Positions 47,860 through 57,133 of a DNA stretch of 64,000 bases are shown in pieces. Within the stretch, counting starts at the first letter, position 1. Every line of letters starts with the position of its first letter. The position numbers were made by a program, and so were the translations under genes. The stretch is from Streptomyces sp. ISL-96. Its GTDB lineage: Bacteria > Actinomycetota > Actinomycetes > Streptomycetales > Streptomycetaceae. Location: positions 1 to 64,000 of the forward strand of contig NZ_JAGGPA010000002.1 of the NCBI RefSeq assembly GCF_018614035.1, in the 5' to 3' direction. Below the pieces are notes generated by a model that was not told the DNA's origin, did not search any database, and worked only from the letters and a program-made list of their open reading frames with translations.

Positions 47860-48330
47860 ATGAAGAACATCCCTTTCCTCGACAACTGGCTCAAGCGCCG
47901 CGACCTGGCGCGTGGTACGGCGGTGTTGGGACCCGGAGCCGACGCCGGCGTCGGCGTCGGCGGAGACAGTGAGACGGAAGGCCTGGCGGAACTGCTCGCC
48001 GAGTGCGAGCTGTTGCGCGTCCGGGCAGGGGATGCCGGCCTCGAACTCGACGACTCCCCGGCTTCGTTGGATGCCCTCGACCAGCTGACCCCGCGCTGGC
48101 GCGACGACCCCGAGGAACTGCCCTGGCTGGGCAATGACGCGGGCCTCTACCTCGGCTCCGTGATCGTACGTACGGTCCCCGGGGCGGCCTGGCACCTGTG
48201 GCCGAGCGGACAGCCGGTGGTCCGGCTGTCCTCCGGCCGCGAGATCAACGTGGTCGAGTTCGGTCTGGACTGGGCCGTCAACGGCGCGCCCGAGCTCTCC
48301 CAGGTGTACGCCGAGGTCTCGGAGCTCTGA
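47860..48330 (+). CDS. DUF6278 family protein
   Basis: 156 aa from ATG 47860 (GAGG upstream; GTG 47851 is also in frame). MKNIPFLDNWLKRRDLARG, LAELLAECELLRVRAGDAGLELDDSPASLDALDQLTPRWRDDPEELPWLGNDAGLYLG and SGREINVVEFGLDWAVNGAPELSQVYAEV match a family found in many Streptomyces genomes, next to xth as here. The function is unknown; it is soluble, with no signal peptide. Confidence 0.8.
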   Translation: MKNIPFLDNWLKRRDLARGTAVLGPGADAGVGVGGDSETEGLAELLAECELLRVRAGDAGLELDDSPASLDALDQLTPRWRDDPEELPWLGNDAGLYLGSVIVRTVPGAAWHLWPSGQPVVRLSSGREINVVEFGLDWAVNGAPELSQVYAEVSEL

Positions 48331-48455
48331 GCTCTGACCGCCCGAACTCTTTAGTGCGCCTTATGCCCCATTTGAGCGTGTCGTGTGTGAAGTCCTTTAT
48401 TGGGATGGATAGTTTGCGCTGACCTCGACACAGCTGAGAGTGGGTAGGGCTGCGT

Positions 48456-48994
48456 ATGGCCGTCGATCCGTTGATCGAGCTGCGTGACGTCAACAAGCAC
48501 TACGGGAAGTTGCACGTCCTTCACAACATCAGCCTCACCGTCGGCCCCGCGGAGGTGGCGGTGGTCATCGGCCCTTCAGACTCGGGCAAGTCGACGCTCT
48601 GCCGGGCGGTGAACCGGCTGGAGCCGGTCGAGTCGGGCACCCTTCGATCTCTTGCCGGCCGGCTGGCTGCTGTATCTGCTGTGCAACGGCACGGTGCTCG
48701 CCGAGGTGTTCCGTACGGGGGTCAACTCCGTGGAAAGGGGTCAGCGGGAGGCGGCGTACTCACTCGGTACATGAGGAGTTCCTCCATGCCGGAAAACTCA
48801 TCGCGTCCAATCTCGACTACGATTTGCCGTTCATCCCTGTAGTGATGGTGATCTCGCCTATCTGCATCGGGATGTGCATGCTGCTCTCCTGGTTCGCCCA
48901 GTGGGTGGCCAAGCGGGAGAAGCGCAGTCCCAGGACCGAGGCCGTGGATGTGGGTCCGGCCGACGTGGGCCGGCTGCTGCCGGGCGTGCGTTAG
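48456..48994 (+). pseudogene. Collapsed glutamate-type ABC transporter (gluA-gluC-gluD remnants)
   Basis: Three gene pieces lie end to end. (1) 48456-48640: the ATPase N-terminus, LIELRDVNKHYGKLHVLHNI and VAVVIGPSDSGKSTLCRAVNRLEP (the first Walker Gly is Asp-altered), stopping mid-domain. (2) About 48642-48775: a permease piece, LPAGWLLYLLCNGTVLAEVFR then TGVNSVERGQREAAYSLG, the conserved EAA loop, then a stop. (3) About 48775-48994: a second permease C-terminus, FLHAGKLIASNLDYDLPFIPV then ISPICIGMCMLLSWFAQWVAKRE. Two internal deletions removed the binding protein and most of each gene. It cannot function. Confidence 0.75.
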
Positions 48995-49041
48995 TGCGTC
49001 AGTAGAACGAGGGCACGTGCCTGCCCGGCAGCAGCCGGAGA

Positions 49042-50652
49042 TCACTTGTCGCGCAGTGGGACCGACACGTATGACGGGTCGGACTCGGGCGACGAGAAGG
49101 TCAGCTGCGCGCCGGACGGGTTGTGTTCGATGTAGAGCGGGTCGACGGTGTCGACCACCAGGGCCAGCCGGTGGCCTGCCGGGACGTCGTAGGCGGTGGA
49201 GAACAGCTCCAGGTCTACGGGGAACGGCCGGCCGGGTGTCTTGCCGTGGAAGGTGTACGGCGCGTTGCTGACCAGCTTGCCGAGGCCGAGCGGGCCCACG
49301 TCGTAGAGGTATGCGACGAGGGTGCCGCTCTCCTTGGTGCTGGAGACGGTCGTGTGGATCTTGGCGGTGCCGCGCACGCGCTGCGTCTCTTCGTACCGCT
49401 CCGACTGCCAGACCGAGGCGTACGAACGGGGCAGCAGCGGTATGGACGCCACCGGCGGCAGCTTCAGGAACTGGTCGAGGGCGTTGGACAGCAGGACGAC
49501 CCCGCCGTTGGCACCCGAGTCGACGTTCGCGTGGATGGTTTTGTCGCCGCCCATGGCGATCTTCCGCTGGTTCGCGCCGACCGACTTCCAGTCGGGGTAG
49601 CCCTCGTACGCGCCGGTGGAGCGGGATTTGAGCTGGACCGGCTGCTCGCCGTCGATGCCGTTCGCGGCGCCGTTGAGGTGGTGGTCGAACCAGCGCTGGG
49701 CGTTCGTCCAGACGTCGCTGGGCAGCCCGAGGAGGCCGGTGGCCTCGGCGGTGGCGTGGTCGCCGGGGCGGAATTCCAGGCGCTTGGGCCCGGTGAGCTT
49801 TTCGTAGAAGTCGGCGTACTGGTTGGGCGGGAAGATGGTGTCGCCCCACGCGTTGCCCAGCATGATCGCCGAGCCGTTCTTGTTGATCTGATCGAGGTAG
49901 GTGGCGGGGGAGCGCTTCTTCCCCCACTCGATCATTTCCTGCTCCTTGGCCAAGTTGGAGCCGAGGAAGTCCTTCATCGTCTGCTGGAGTTCGGGGCTCG
50001 GGCGGCCGGTGAGGTAACCGGCGCCGCTGAGCAGCGCTGCCGCCTGCTGGTGCTGCGTACGACCGCTGTAGATGGAGTCGATGAGGTCGGCCCAGCCGCT
50101 CAGTGCGACAACTGCCTTGATGCGCTTGTCGTGTCCGGCGGCGAGGAGGCTGATTCCGGCGCCGTACGAGACGCCCGCCATGCCGACCTTCGCCGGGTCG
50201 GCCGGGGTGTTGGCGAGCGCCCAGTCGATGACCTTGGAGGCGTCGGCGATGTCCGGCGGGCCGGCGACCTCGATGTTGCCGCCGGACTGCCAGAAGCCGC
50301 GGGAGTTGTAACTCACCACGACATAGCCGGAGTCGGCGAGCTTCTTGGCCTGGGCGACGTACTCGATCTGCGGCACGGCCCAGCTGGTCGGCAGCACGAT
50401 CACCGGGTACGTGCGGCTGCCGTCGGCGCCGGCCGGGGTGAAGACGTTGGCTTTGAGTACGGTCCCGCCGTCGCCGGCGATGTCGACGAACCGGACGCCG
50501 GGGAGAGCGTCGGCCGCGGTCGTGGGCTGTTGGGCGGGGGCAGTGGTGGCCTGGGCTGTGGGAGCCACGCCAGCGGCGGTCCCGGCGAGCAGTACGGCGG
50601 CGGTGGCGGCGCCGGCCGTAGTGCCGCGCAGGGACATGTGGGGGTGTCTCAC
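49042..50652 (-). CDS. Secreted CocE/NonD-type (X-Pro dipeptidyl-peptidase S15) hydrolase
   Basis: 536 aa from ATG 50652. A signal peptide (MRHPHMSLRGTTAGAATAAVLLAG...) precedes an alpha/beta hydrolase (about 50-310). Landmarks are VVSYNSRGFWQSGG and nucleophile GMAGVSYGAGISLL. AIMLGNAWGDTIFPPNQ contributes the acid and FRPGDHATAE the His. A C-terminal jelly-roll (about 370-530) includes GTLVAYLYDVGP and GHRLALVVDTVDPLYIEHNPSGAQLTF. This is an exported esterase or peptidase. The promoter region carries TTACC/GGTAA dyads. Confidence 0.9.
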   Translation of the reverse strand: MRHPHMSLRGTTAGAATAAVLLAGTAAGVAPTAQATTAPAQQPTTAADALPGVRFVDIAGDGGTVLKANVFTPAGADGSRTYPVIVLPTSWAVPQIEYVAQAKKLADSGYVVVSYNSRGFWQSGGNIEVAGPPDIADASKVIDWALANTPADPAKVGMAGVSYGAGISLLAAGHDKRIKAVVALSGWADLIDSIYSGRTQHQQAAALLSGAGYLTGRPSPELQQTMKDFLGSNLAKEQEMIEWGKKRSPATYLDQINKNGSAIMLGNAWGDTIFPPNQYADFYEKLTGPKRLEFRPGDHATAEATGLLGLPSDVWTNAQRWFDHHLNGAANGIDGEQPVQLKSRSTGAYEGYPDWKSVGANQRKIAMGGDKTIHANVDSGANGGVVLLSNALDQFLKLPPVASIPLLPRSYASVWQSERYEETQRVRGTAKIHTTVSSTKESGTLVAYLYDVGPLGLGKLVSNAPYTFHGKTPGRPFPVDLELFSTAYDVPAGHRLALVVDTVDPLYIEHNPSGAQLTFSSPESDPSYVSVPLRDK

Positions 50653-50702
50653 GGGTCACTCCTCACTCGTGTCAGTGCAAAGTGACCCGACGGTAACCTG
50701 CG

Positions 50703-50960
50703 TCACTTACCGTTGGTAACTCCCCGGTAAGTTACGTCGGGGTAACAATTGTGTGGGGCCTGAAGGGTGGCGAGGCCGAAGGCCAGTCCTCCGGCGATGA
50801 ACCAGGGGTTCCAGAGGGCCGGCGTCCAGGCTCGCTGCTCCCCGCTCACCGAGGTGGCCAGGTGCCTTGTGCCGGTCAGCAGCAGCACCTCGATACCGAT
50901 GCCCCGGACCAGTAGGAGGGCACTGACGCCCCACCCCAGCCACCGTGCCGGCGCCGCGCA
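50703..50960 (-). pseudogene. C-terminal fragment of a DUF3995 membrane protein
   Basis: The minus-strand reading WLGWGVSALLLVRGIGIEVLL..., then LLLTGTRHLATSVSGEQRAWTPALWNPWFIAGGLAFGLATLQAP, is the last two helices of a DUF3995 protein with its conserved LWNPWF. The 5' two-thirds are missing, with no start or ribosome binding site, and the 3' end runs into the CocE promoter. It is a deletion relic. Confidence 0.6.
50707..50719. promoter_or_regulatory. TTACC-N3-GGTAA dyad in the CocE promoter, with neighbouring half-sites
   Basis: TTACCGTTGGTAA is a perfect 5-3-5 dyad about 55 bases upstream of the start at 50652. Further GGTAAC or GTTAC half-sites lie at about 50692-50697, 50725-50734 and 50740-50746, so four to five related words fall within 55 bases. 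It looks like a multi-site repressor or activator operator (TetR-type spacing). Confidence 0.45.
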
Positions 50961-51030
50961 TGGAGATCCACCTCTTGGAGCAGACCCGTCACGGGACCCC
51001 GTCGGACACGCCCCTAAGCGTCAGCCCGTG

Positions 51031-52077
51031 TCAGCCCAGGGCGCTCTTCGTCTGCCAGTCGGCCCAGGAGAGGTTCCACTCGCCGTAGCCGTTGTTGGGC
51101 GCGACCGTGCCCTTGGCGTCGTCGCCGGTCATCTCGAACGGGTCGCCGACCTGGACCTGGCGGTAGATCCACTCGGCGTCCTCGTCGCTCATGCCGACGC
51201 AGCCGGAGCTCTTGTTGGCCTTGCCGAGGTACGCCTTGTTCCAGGGCGCGGCGTGCGCGTACATCCCGGACCAGGTCAGCCGCATCGAGGAGTCGACCAT
51301 CTTGTCGTAGGCGTCACCGAGGCCCACGGTCTCGGAGCGCATGTTGATCGTGCCCTCCTTGGACATCAGGACGGCCGTACCGCGCCACGACGCCTTGTCG
51401 CCGCCGGGCGTGCCGGCCGACATCGGCACGTCCTTGACCAGCTTCCCGTCACGCATCAGCTTCAGGCGGTGCTTGTCGAGGTCGACCTTGACGATCTGCT
51501 GCTCGCCGATGGTGAAGGTCGTGGCGTAGTCGCGTACGAACCAGCCACCGTCGGCGCCCGAGTCGACCCCGTCGAGGTCCGCCTTCAGGGAGACCTTCGT
51601 GCCCGGCTTCCAGTACTCCTTGGGGCGCCAGTCCACGCGTTCCTTGCCGGAGTAGTCCCGCATCCAGCCCCAGGAGCCCTCGGTGCCGTTCGAGGTCGAC
51701 ACCTTGAGGCGCTCCTCGACAGCGGCCTTGTTCTTGACGGGGTGGTCGAAGGAAACCGACAGGGGCTGGCCGATGCCGACCGTGGCCCTGTGGCCCGGGG
51801 TCAGGTTGAGCTTGTTGACCTTGTCGCGGGCTGCCGGGGCGGCGGTGGCCTTCGGGCTGCCGTCGGTCTCGTCCTCGGGGTGATCCCCGCGGAGGTTCGC
51901 CGAGGTCCCGGGGTTCTTTTCGGACAGAGCGGCCGCGTCCGCCTTGTCGGCCCCGTCGGCGGAACAGGCGGTGAGCGCGACGGTGAGCATCGCGGTGCCG
52001 GCCAGCAGGGTGCGGCGGCGGTTACGGGTGCGGGGGTGGTGGCGGGGGTGGCTGTGCGTGCGGCTTGAGCGGCTCAA
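51031..52077 (-). CDS. L,D-transpeptidase lipoprotein
   Basis: 348 aa from ATG 52077. A basic N-terminus precedes a lipoprotein signal with lipobox VALTAC (Cys38). A Pro/Asp-rich linker leads to an Ig-like domain (about 95-200: LNLTPGHRATVGIGQPLSVSFDHPV, EYWKPGTKVSLKADLDGV). The YkuD catalytic domain (about 205-330) has IVKVDLDKHRLKLMRDG, the His in YAHAAPWN and the nucleophile in NKSSGCVGMSDEDA. It makes 3-3 cross-links in peptidoglycan. The length and two-domain layout are normal for actinobacteria. Confidence 0.9.
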   Translation of the reverse strand: MSRSSRTHSHPRHHPRTRNRRRTLLAGTAMLTVALTACSADGADKADAAALSEKNPGTSANLRGDHPEDETDGSPKATAAPAARDKVNKLNLTPGHRATVGIGQPLSVSFDHPVKNKAAVEERLKVSTSNGTEGSWGWMRDYSGKERVDWRPKEYWKPGTKVSLKADLDGVDSGADGGWFVRDYATTFTIGEQQIVKVDLDKHRLKLMRDGKLVKDVPMSAGTPGGDKASWRGTAVLMSKEGTINMRSETVGLGDAYDKMVDSSMRLTWSGMYAHAAPWNKAYLGKANKSSGCVGMSDEDAEWIYRQVQVGDPFEMTGDDAKGTVAPNNGYGEWNLSWADWQTKSALG

Positions 52078-52294
52078 CGAGAAAACCTCCGGTGCGATGT
52101 CTGTCGTCCCGAAGATCCGATTGAACAGGGAGTGGTTGCATGAATGGCAGTAAATTCGCCCAAATCCGCTGTGACAAATACCCCAGAAGGGGAGGATAGG
52201 TGGCCTTGACGGCCGCGTACGCGGTCTTGTCGGGACCCGGTGCCTGAGTCAACGTGAGGACCGACACAGCCGTACGCTCCCGATCGGAGACGCC

Positions 52295-53059
52295 GTGGCC
52301 CCCTTGGTACTCCCGCGCACGCTGCTCGGTGACGGACCCCACCGGGTCATCGCCGTGCACGGCTGGCTCGCCGACCGCAGCGCCTACGCCGCCGTCCTGC
52401 CGGATCTCGACACCCGCTCCTTCAGCTACGCCGTCGTCGATCTGCGCGGCTACGGCGAGGCCAAGGACGCACCGGGGCGGTATACGACGGCCGAGGGCGC
52501 GGCGGACGTGCTCGCGCTCGCCGACCGGCTCGGCTGGGACTCCTTCTCGCTCGTCGGGCACTCGATGGGCGGCTCGGTCGTCCAGCGCGTCCTGGCCGCC
52601 GCGCCGCAGCGGGTGCGGCGCCTGGTCGGCGTATCGCCCGTGCCCGCGACCGGGCTGCCGATGCCGCCCGAGCAGTGGGAGCTCTTCGCCGGAGCGGCCG
52701 ACCGTCCCGCGAACCGCCGCGTCATCATCGACTCCACGACCGGCGGGAACCGCCCGGCCGCCTGGCTCGACCGCATGGTGCGCCAGTCGGTCGAGCAGAG
52801 CGCCCCCAAGGCCTTCGGCGCCTGGTTCGAATCCTGGGCCGGTGACGACTTCCACGCCGAGGTCAAGGGCTGCGACGTACCCGCCCTCGCGGTGACCGGG
52901 GCCCTGGACCCGGCGCTGAGCGCCGAGCTGATGCGCCGGACCTGGCTGGACTGGTTCCCCCGCGCCGCGCTCACCGAACTGCCGGGCGCCGGTCATTACG
53001 CGATGGACGAGACGCCGCTCCAGCTGATCCGTACGGTCGAGGACTTCCTGCGCGCATGA
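52295..53059 (+). CDS. Alpha/beta hydrolase
   Basis: 254 aa from GTG 52295. VIAVHGWLADRSAYAAVLPDL, VVDLRGYGEAKDAPG, nucleophile FSLVGHSMGGSVVQ, VTGALDPALSAE (acid) and LPGAGHYAMDETP (His) complete the triad. It overlaps the P450 gene by ATGA, so they form a two-gene unit, probably acting on the same hydrophobic ester or lactone. Confidence 0.9.
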   Translation: MAPLVLPRTLLGDGPHRVIAVHGWLADRSAYAAVLPDLDTRSFSYAVVDLRGYGEAKDAPGRYTTAEGAADVLALADRLGWDSFSLVGHSMGGSVVQRVLAAAPQRVRRLVGVSPVPATGLPMPPEQWELFAGAADRPANRRVIIDSTTGGNRPAAWLDRMVRQSVEQSAPKAFGAWFESWAGDDFHAEVKGCDVPALAVTGALDPALSAELMRRTWLDWFPRAALTELPGAGHYAMDETPLQLIRTVEDFLRA

Positions 53060-54288
53060 GCGGCGACGTGCCTGATGTGTTCGACCCCCGGCTGTACGGC
53101 GCCGGGCTGCCGCACGAGGCCTTCCGGGTGCTGCGCGACCGGCACCCGGTGGCCCGGCAGGAGGAGTACGAGGTGCTGGGCTGGCCGGCCGGACCCGGCT
53201 TCTGGGCGGTGACGCGCCACCGCGACGTCGTCGGCGTACTCAAGGACTCGCGGACCTACTCCTCCGCGCTGGGCGCCACCCAGATCCGCGATCCCGACCC
53301 GGCCGACCTGCCCTTCATCCGCCGCATGATGCTCAACCAGGACTTACCTGGACACGGCCGGCTGCGGCGGCTCGTCAGCCGGGCCTTCACCCCCGGGCGC
53401 ACCGACCGCTTCGAGGGGTCCGCGCGGGCGAGGGCCAGGGCGCTGCTGGGCGCGGCCAGGGACGACGCCGGGCCCGTCTTCGACCTCGTCACGGCCGTCA
53501 CCGACGACTACGCCCTGCTCAACCTCGCCGACCTGCTGGGCGTACCGGAGAGCGACCGCGGCCTGCTGCTCAAGTGGACCGAGCGGGTCATCGCCTACCA
53601 GGACCCCGACGAGCCGCCCGTCCTGGGGTCCGACGGGAAGCCGGTCAATCCGCGCTCGCCGGCCATGCTCCAGGAGATGTTCGCGTACGCGCAGGAGCTC
53701 GCGGCGTACAAGCGAGGCCGTCCCGGCGACGACATCATGACCTCGCTCGCGCACTCGGAACTGCTGGACGCCGAGCTGGAGATGTTCTTCTTCCTGCTGA
53801 CGGTGGCGGGCAACGACACGGTACGCAGCGCCGCCCCCGGCGGCTTCCTGGCGCTCGCCGAGCACCCGGATCAGCAGCGCGGACTGCGCGCCGGTGACGT
53901 GCCGATGTCCACGGCCGTCGAGGAGCTGCTGCGCTGGCACCCACCCGTCCTGACGTTCCGCCGCACCGCGGCCAGGGACACGGAACTCGCCGGTCAGCAG
54001 GTGCGTACGGGCGACAAGGTCGTCGTATTCCACGCCTCGGCCAACTACGACGAGCGGGTCTTCGACACTCCGCACCGCCTCGACCTGGCCCGGTCACCCA
54101 ACCCGCACGTCTCCTTCGGCGACGGCCCGCACATCTGCCTCGGCGCGCACTTCGCCCGGCTCCAGCTGCGGGTCCTGCACGAGGAGGCGCTGCGGCTGCC
54201 CGCCCTGGAGCTCGCGGGCCCGCCGCGCCGCCTCGTCTCCAACTTCATCAACGGCGTCAAGGCTCTGCCCGTGCGGTTCGTGAACTGA
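53056..54288 (+). CDS. Cytochrome P450 with a TTA codon
   Basis: 410 aa from ATG 53056. I-helix LTVAGNDTVRSAAPGG, ExxR EELLRWHPP, heme loop VSFGDGPHICLGAHFARLQ (Cys361). It is closest in feel to the CYP125/142/124-like group that oxidises sterol or branched alkyl chains, but this is uncertain. Codon 97 (53344-53346) is TTA, which in Streptomyces needs the bldA tRNA, so translation may be developmentally timed. Redox partners are not nearby. Confidence 0.9.
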   Translation: MSGDVPDVFDPRLYGAGLPHEAFRVLRDRHPVARQEEYEVLGWPAGPGFWAVTRHRDVVGVLKDSRTYSSALGATQIRDPDPADLPFIRRMMLNQDLPGHGRLRRLVSRAFTPGRTDRFEGSARARARALLGAARDDAGPVFDLVTAVTDDYALLNLADLLGVPESDRGLLLKWTERVIAYQDPDEPPVLGSDGKPVNPRSPAMLQEMFAYAQELAAYKRGRPGDDIMTSLAHSELLDAELEMFFFLLTVAGNDTVRSAAPGGFLALAEHPDQQRGLRAGDVPMSTAVEELLRWHPPVLTFRRTAARDTELAGQQVRTGDKVVVFHASANYDERVFDTPHRLDLARSPNPHVSFGDGPHICLGAHFARLQLRVLHEEALRLPALELAGPPRRLVSNFINGVKALPVRFVN

Positions 54289-54312
54289 CCGGGAAGCCGC
54301 CCCGCTCCCCGG

Positions 54313-55056
54313 CTATCCGACCGCGCGGTGGGAGGGGCGGGGGGCGGCCGGGACCGGGGTCTGGGCGGCGCGGGTCACGTCGGCGATCACTTCCACCACG
54401 TCCGGGCCGTACGCGTCCGAGTTGACGACCTTCAGCAGGAGGCAGAAGGATCCGTTGCCGTGTTTGCGGGCCAGCTTCTCGTGGTTGCGGGCGAGATAGC
54501 GGGTCGCGGCCTGGTTGGTGATGGCGCGCTGCCCGCAGAAGAGGAACACCGGTCTGCCTTCCTGACCGGCTGTCAGGCGCGCCAGCATGACGTATTCGGC
54601 GACACCGGGCTCTATGCGGTAGCGCTCGCTGCCTATCTGGAAGCCGCCCCGGTCGGGTCCCGGCTCGACGTCGGTGTTGACCCGGACGCCCGGGAGCAGG
54701 CTGTGCAGGTGGGCGGCCATGCGACGGTTCGACGCCGGGCCGCCGACGCAGAACTCCGTGCGCTCGCCGAAGCCCTGCCGCGCGCCGTCGTGGGAGAGGA
54801 TCCGCGCGTGGGCCCCGCAGTCCTTGATGACGGCGGCGAGTTCGAGGAGCGCGAAGACGTCGAACCGGTGCACACCGTCGCCGCCCACTTCGCGGTTCAC
54901 CACCAGCAGCGCCTCGGAGTTCGTGGGCAGCCCGAGGAACGCCTGCTTGCGGCGCAGCTTGCGCCGCCACAGGTACGTACGGGTGAGCCAGCCGAGTGAA
55001 GCGCTGAGTCCGGCCGCGATCACGCCGAGCACGATGTTGCGTACGTCGTCAGTCAT
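54313..55056 (-). CDS. Membrane-anchored hypothetical protein
   Basis: 247 aa from ATG 55056. An N-terminal helix (about 6-28, NIVLGVIAAGLSASLGWL) precedes a basic stretch YLWRRKLRRKQ and a soluble domain with LVVNREVGGDGVHRFDVFALLELA, TEFCVGGPASNRRMAAHL, VFLFCGQRAITNQAATRYLARNHEKLARKHG and FCLLLKVVNSDAYGPDVVEVI. Conserved Streptomyces protein, function unknown. It converges with the P450 gene; GC-rich inverted segments at the junction may act as a terminator. Confidence 0.7.
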   Translation of the reverse strand: MTDDVRNIVLGVIAAGLSASLGWLTRTYLWRRKLRRKQAFLGLPTNSEALLVVNREVGGDGVHRFDVFALLELAAVIKDCGAHARILSHDGARQGFGERTEFCVGGPASNRRMAAHLHSLLPGVRVNTDVEPGPDRGGFQIGSERYRIEPGVAEYVMLARLTAGQEGRPVFLFCGQRAITNQAATRYLARNHEKLARKHGNGSFCLLLKVVNSDAYGPDVVEVIADVTRAAQTPVPAAPRPSHRAVG

Positions 55057-55160
55057 GGGGCGGCATGCTAGCGCCACGGCGCACCGGTGTTCGACGGGGT
55101 CCTGACGGGCATGGTGTCGTGAAGTTACGCTGCGCGGACACGTGTTGACTGGAGGTACGC

Positions 55161-56999
55161 ATGCGCCGCTCCACCGTACGAGTGCTGTCGCTTTGGGCCG
55201 CTGCGGCGGTGGTGGTCTCGGTGAGTGCCACCGCCCCGTCCGCCGTTCCCGCGACGGCACCATCCCCACCACCCGTCAAAACACCGGTCGCCGCCGGATA
55301 CGGGGGAGCGGTCGCGAGCGTCGACGCCGACGCCTCGGCCGCCGGGATCGAGGTCCTGAGGCGGGGAGGCAACGCGGTCGACGCGGCGGTCGCGACGGCG
55401 GCCGCACTCGGGGTGACCGAGCCCTACTCGGCGGGCATCGGCGGTGGCGGCTACTTCGTCTACTACGACGCCAAGTCCCGCACCGTGCGCACGGTCGACG
55501 GCCGTGAGACCGCGCCGCTGAGCGCCGACAAGTCCCTCTTCCTGGAGGACGGCAAGCCCATCCCGTTCGCCGAGGCGATGACGAGCGGGCTCGGTGTCGG
55601 TACGCCCGGCACACCGGCCACCTGGGACAGAGTGCTCGGCGCGTGGGGCACCAAGCCGGTGCGGGCGCTGCTGGAGCCGGCGGAGAAGCTCGCGCGCGAC
55701 GGATTTACGGTCGACTCGACGTTCCGCTCGCAGACGGCGGCGAACGAGGCGCGGTTCCGGGACTTCCCCGACACGGCGAAGCTGTTCCTGCCGGGCGGGA
55801 AGCTGCCGGTGGTGGGGTCGAGGATCAAGAACCCCGATCTGGCGCGTACGTACGACAAGCTGGGCCGCGCGGGGGTGGGGGAGCTCTACCGGGGCGGCAT
55901 CGCCCGTGACATCGTCCGTACGGTCCGCAAGCCTCCGGTCGACCCCGGGGCGACCAGGGTGGTGCGGGCCGGAGATCTGACGGCGAAGGACCTGCGGAAG
56001 TACGGCGTGCTGGACCAGGCGCCGACGAAGGTCTCGTACCAGGGGCTCGACGTGTACGGCATGGCGCCGTCGTCTTCGGGCGGTACGACGGTGGGGGAGG
56101 CGCTCAACATCCTTGAGCGCACCGATCTTTCGCCCGATGCGGCCTCGGATGCGCAGTACCTGCACCGCTTGATCGAGGCGAGCCGGATCGCGTTCGCGGA
56201 CCGTGGGCGGTGGGTCGGTGACCCGGCCTTCGAGGACGTACCGGTGAAGGGCCTGCTGTCGCAGCGGTTCGCGGACTCGCGCGAGTGCCTCATCCGGGAC
56301 GACGCGGTGCTGAAGAGCCCGCTGGCGCCGGGCGACCCGCGAAAGCCGGGCGGTGGTGGTGGTGATGGGTGCGGCGCCGGGGGGACGGCTGCTCCGACGA
56401 CGTACGAGGGCGAGAACACGACGCACCTGACGGCCGCCGACAAGTGGGGCAACGTCGTCGCGTACACGCTGACCATCGAGTCGACGGGCGGCAGCGGCAT
56501 CACGGTGCCGGGGCGGGGTTTCCTGCTCAACAACGAGCTGACGGACTTCTCCTTCGCCCCCGCCAGCCCGGCGGTCCACGACCCGAACCTGCCGGGGCCC
56601 GGCAAGCGTCCGCGCTCGTCCATGTCCCCGACGATCGTCCTGGAGGACGGGCGGCCGCTGCTCGCGCTCGGTTCGCCGGGCGGCGCGACCATCATCACGA
56701 CGGTGCTCCAGACCCTGACGGGGCACCTGGACCGGGGGCTGCCGCTGGTCGACGCGATCGCGGCGCCGCGGGCGAGTCAGCGGAACGCGGCGACGACGGA
56801 GCTCGAACCGGGTCTGTGGAACAGCCCGGTGCGGGCCGAACTCGAAGCCATTGGCCATGCCTTCCGGCGGAACGCGGAGATCGGTGCGGCGACGGGTGTG
56901 CAGCGGCTGCCGGACGGGCGGTGGCTCGCGGCGGCGGAGAGGGAGCGGCGGGGCGGCGGCTCGGCGATGGTGGTGACCCCGGCCGGCGGCACGAGGTAA
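55161..56999 (+). CDS. ggt: Gamma-glutamyltransferase, secreted
   Basis: 612 aa from ATG 55161. A signal peptide precedes the propeptide large subunit (GYGGAVASVDADASAAGIEVLRRGGNAVDAAVA, GIGGGGYFVYYDAK, DGRETAP). The cleavage/nucleophile Thr lies in ENTTHLTAADKWGNVVAYTLTIE, and the small subunit follows with GRGFLLNNELTDFSF, SSMSPTIVLEDGRP and GSPGGATIITTV. It autoprocesses into two subunits and hydrolyses or transfers gamma-glutamyl groups of glutathione-like peptides outside the cell. Full length. Confidence 0.95.
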   Translation: MRRSTVRVLSLWAAAAVVVSVSATAPSAVPATAPSPPPVKTPVAAGYGGAVASVDADASAAGIEVLRRGGNAVDAAVATAAALGVTEPYSAGIGGGGYFVYYDAKSRTVRTVDGRETAPLSADKSLFLEDGKPIPFAEAMTSGLGVGTPGTPATWDRVLGAWGTKPVRALLEPAEKLARDGFTVDSTFRSQTAANEARFRDFPDTAKLFLPGGKLPVVGSRIKNPDLARTYDKLGRAGVGELYRGGIARDIVRTVRKPPVDPGATRVVRAGDLTAKDLRKYGVLDQAPTKVSYQGLDVYGMAPSSSGGTTVGEALNILERTDLSPDAASDAQYLHRLIEASRIAFADRGRWVGDPAFEDVPVKGLLSQRFADSRECLIRDDAVLKSPLAPGDPRKPGGGGGDGCGAGGTAAPTTYEGENTTHLTAADKWGNVVAYTLTIESTGGSGITVPGRGFLLNNELTDFSFAPASPAVHDPNLPGPGKRPRSSMSPTIVLEDGRPLLALGSPGGATIITTVLQTLTGHLDRGLPLVDAIAAPRASQRNAATTELEPGLWNSPVRAELEAIGHAFRRNAEIGAATGVQRLPDGRWLAAAERERRGGGSAMVVTPAGGTR

Positions 57000-57133
57000 C
57001 CCCTGCGGAGGGAAAGTCCCGAGCCCCCGGGTCTGGGACAGCGCCCCAGTTTCGGGAAGGGGCGGGTAGGGGAAAGCGCCGCAGGCACCGCACCCGCACC
57101 GCACCCCCACCCGCACCGCCCAGCGCTCCCACC

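Noticed and set aside
48722..50659. 645-aa minus-strand Arg/Pro-rich frame
   Set aside because: Out-of-frame shadow of the CocE hydrolase; biased composition with no domains.
53056..54288. Secondary-metabolite cluster around the P450
   Set aside because: Only a hydrolase is coupled; there are no PKS, NRPS or terpene genes within the window.
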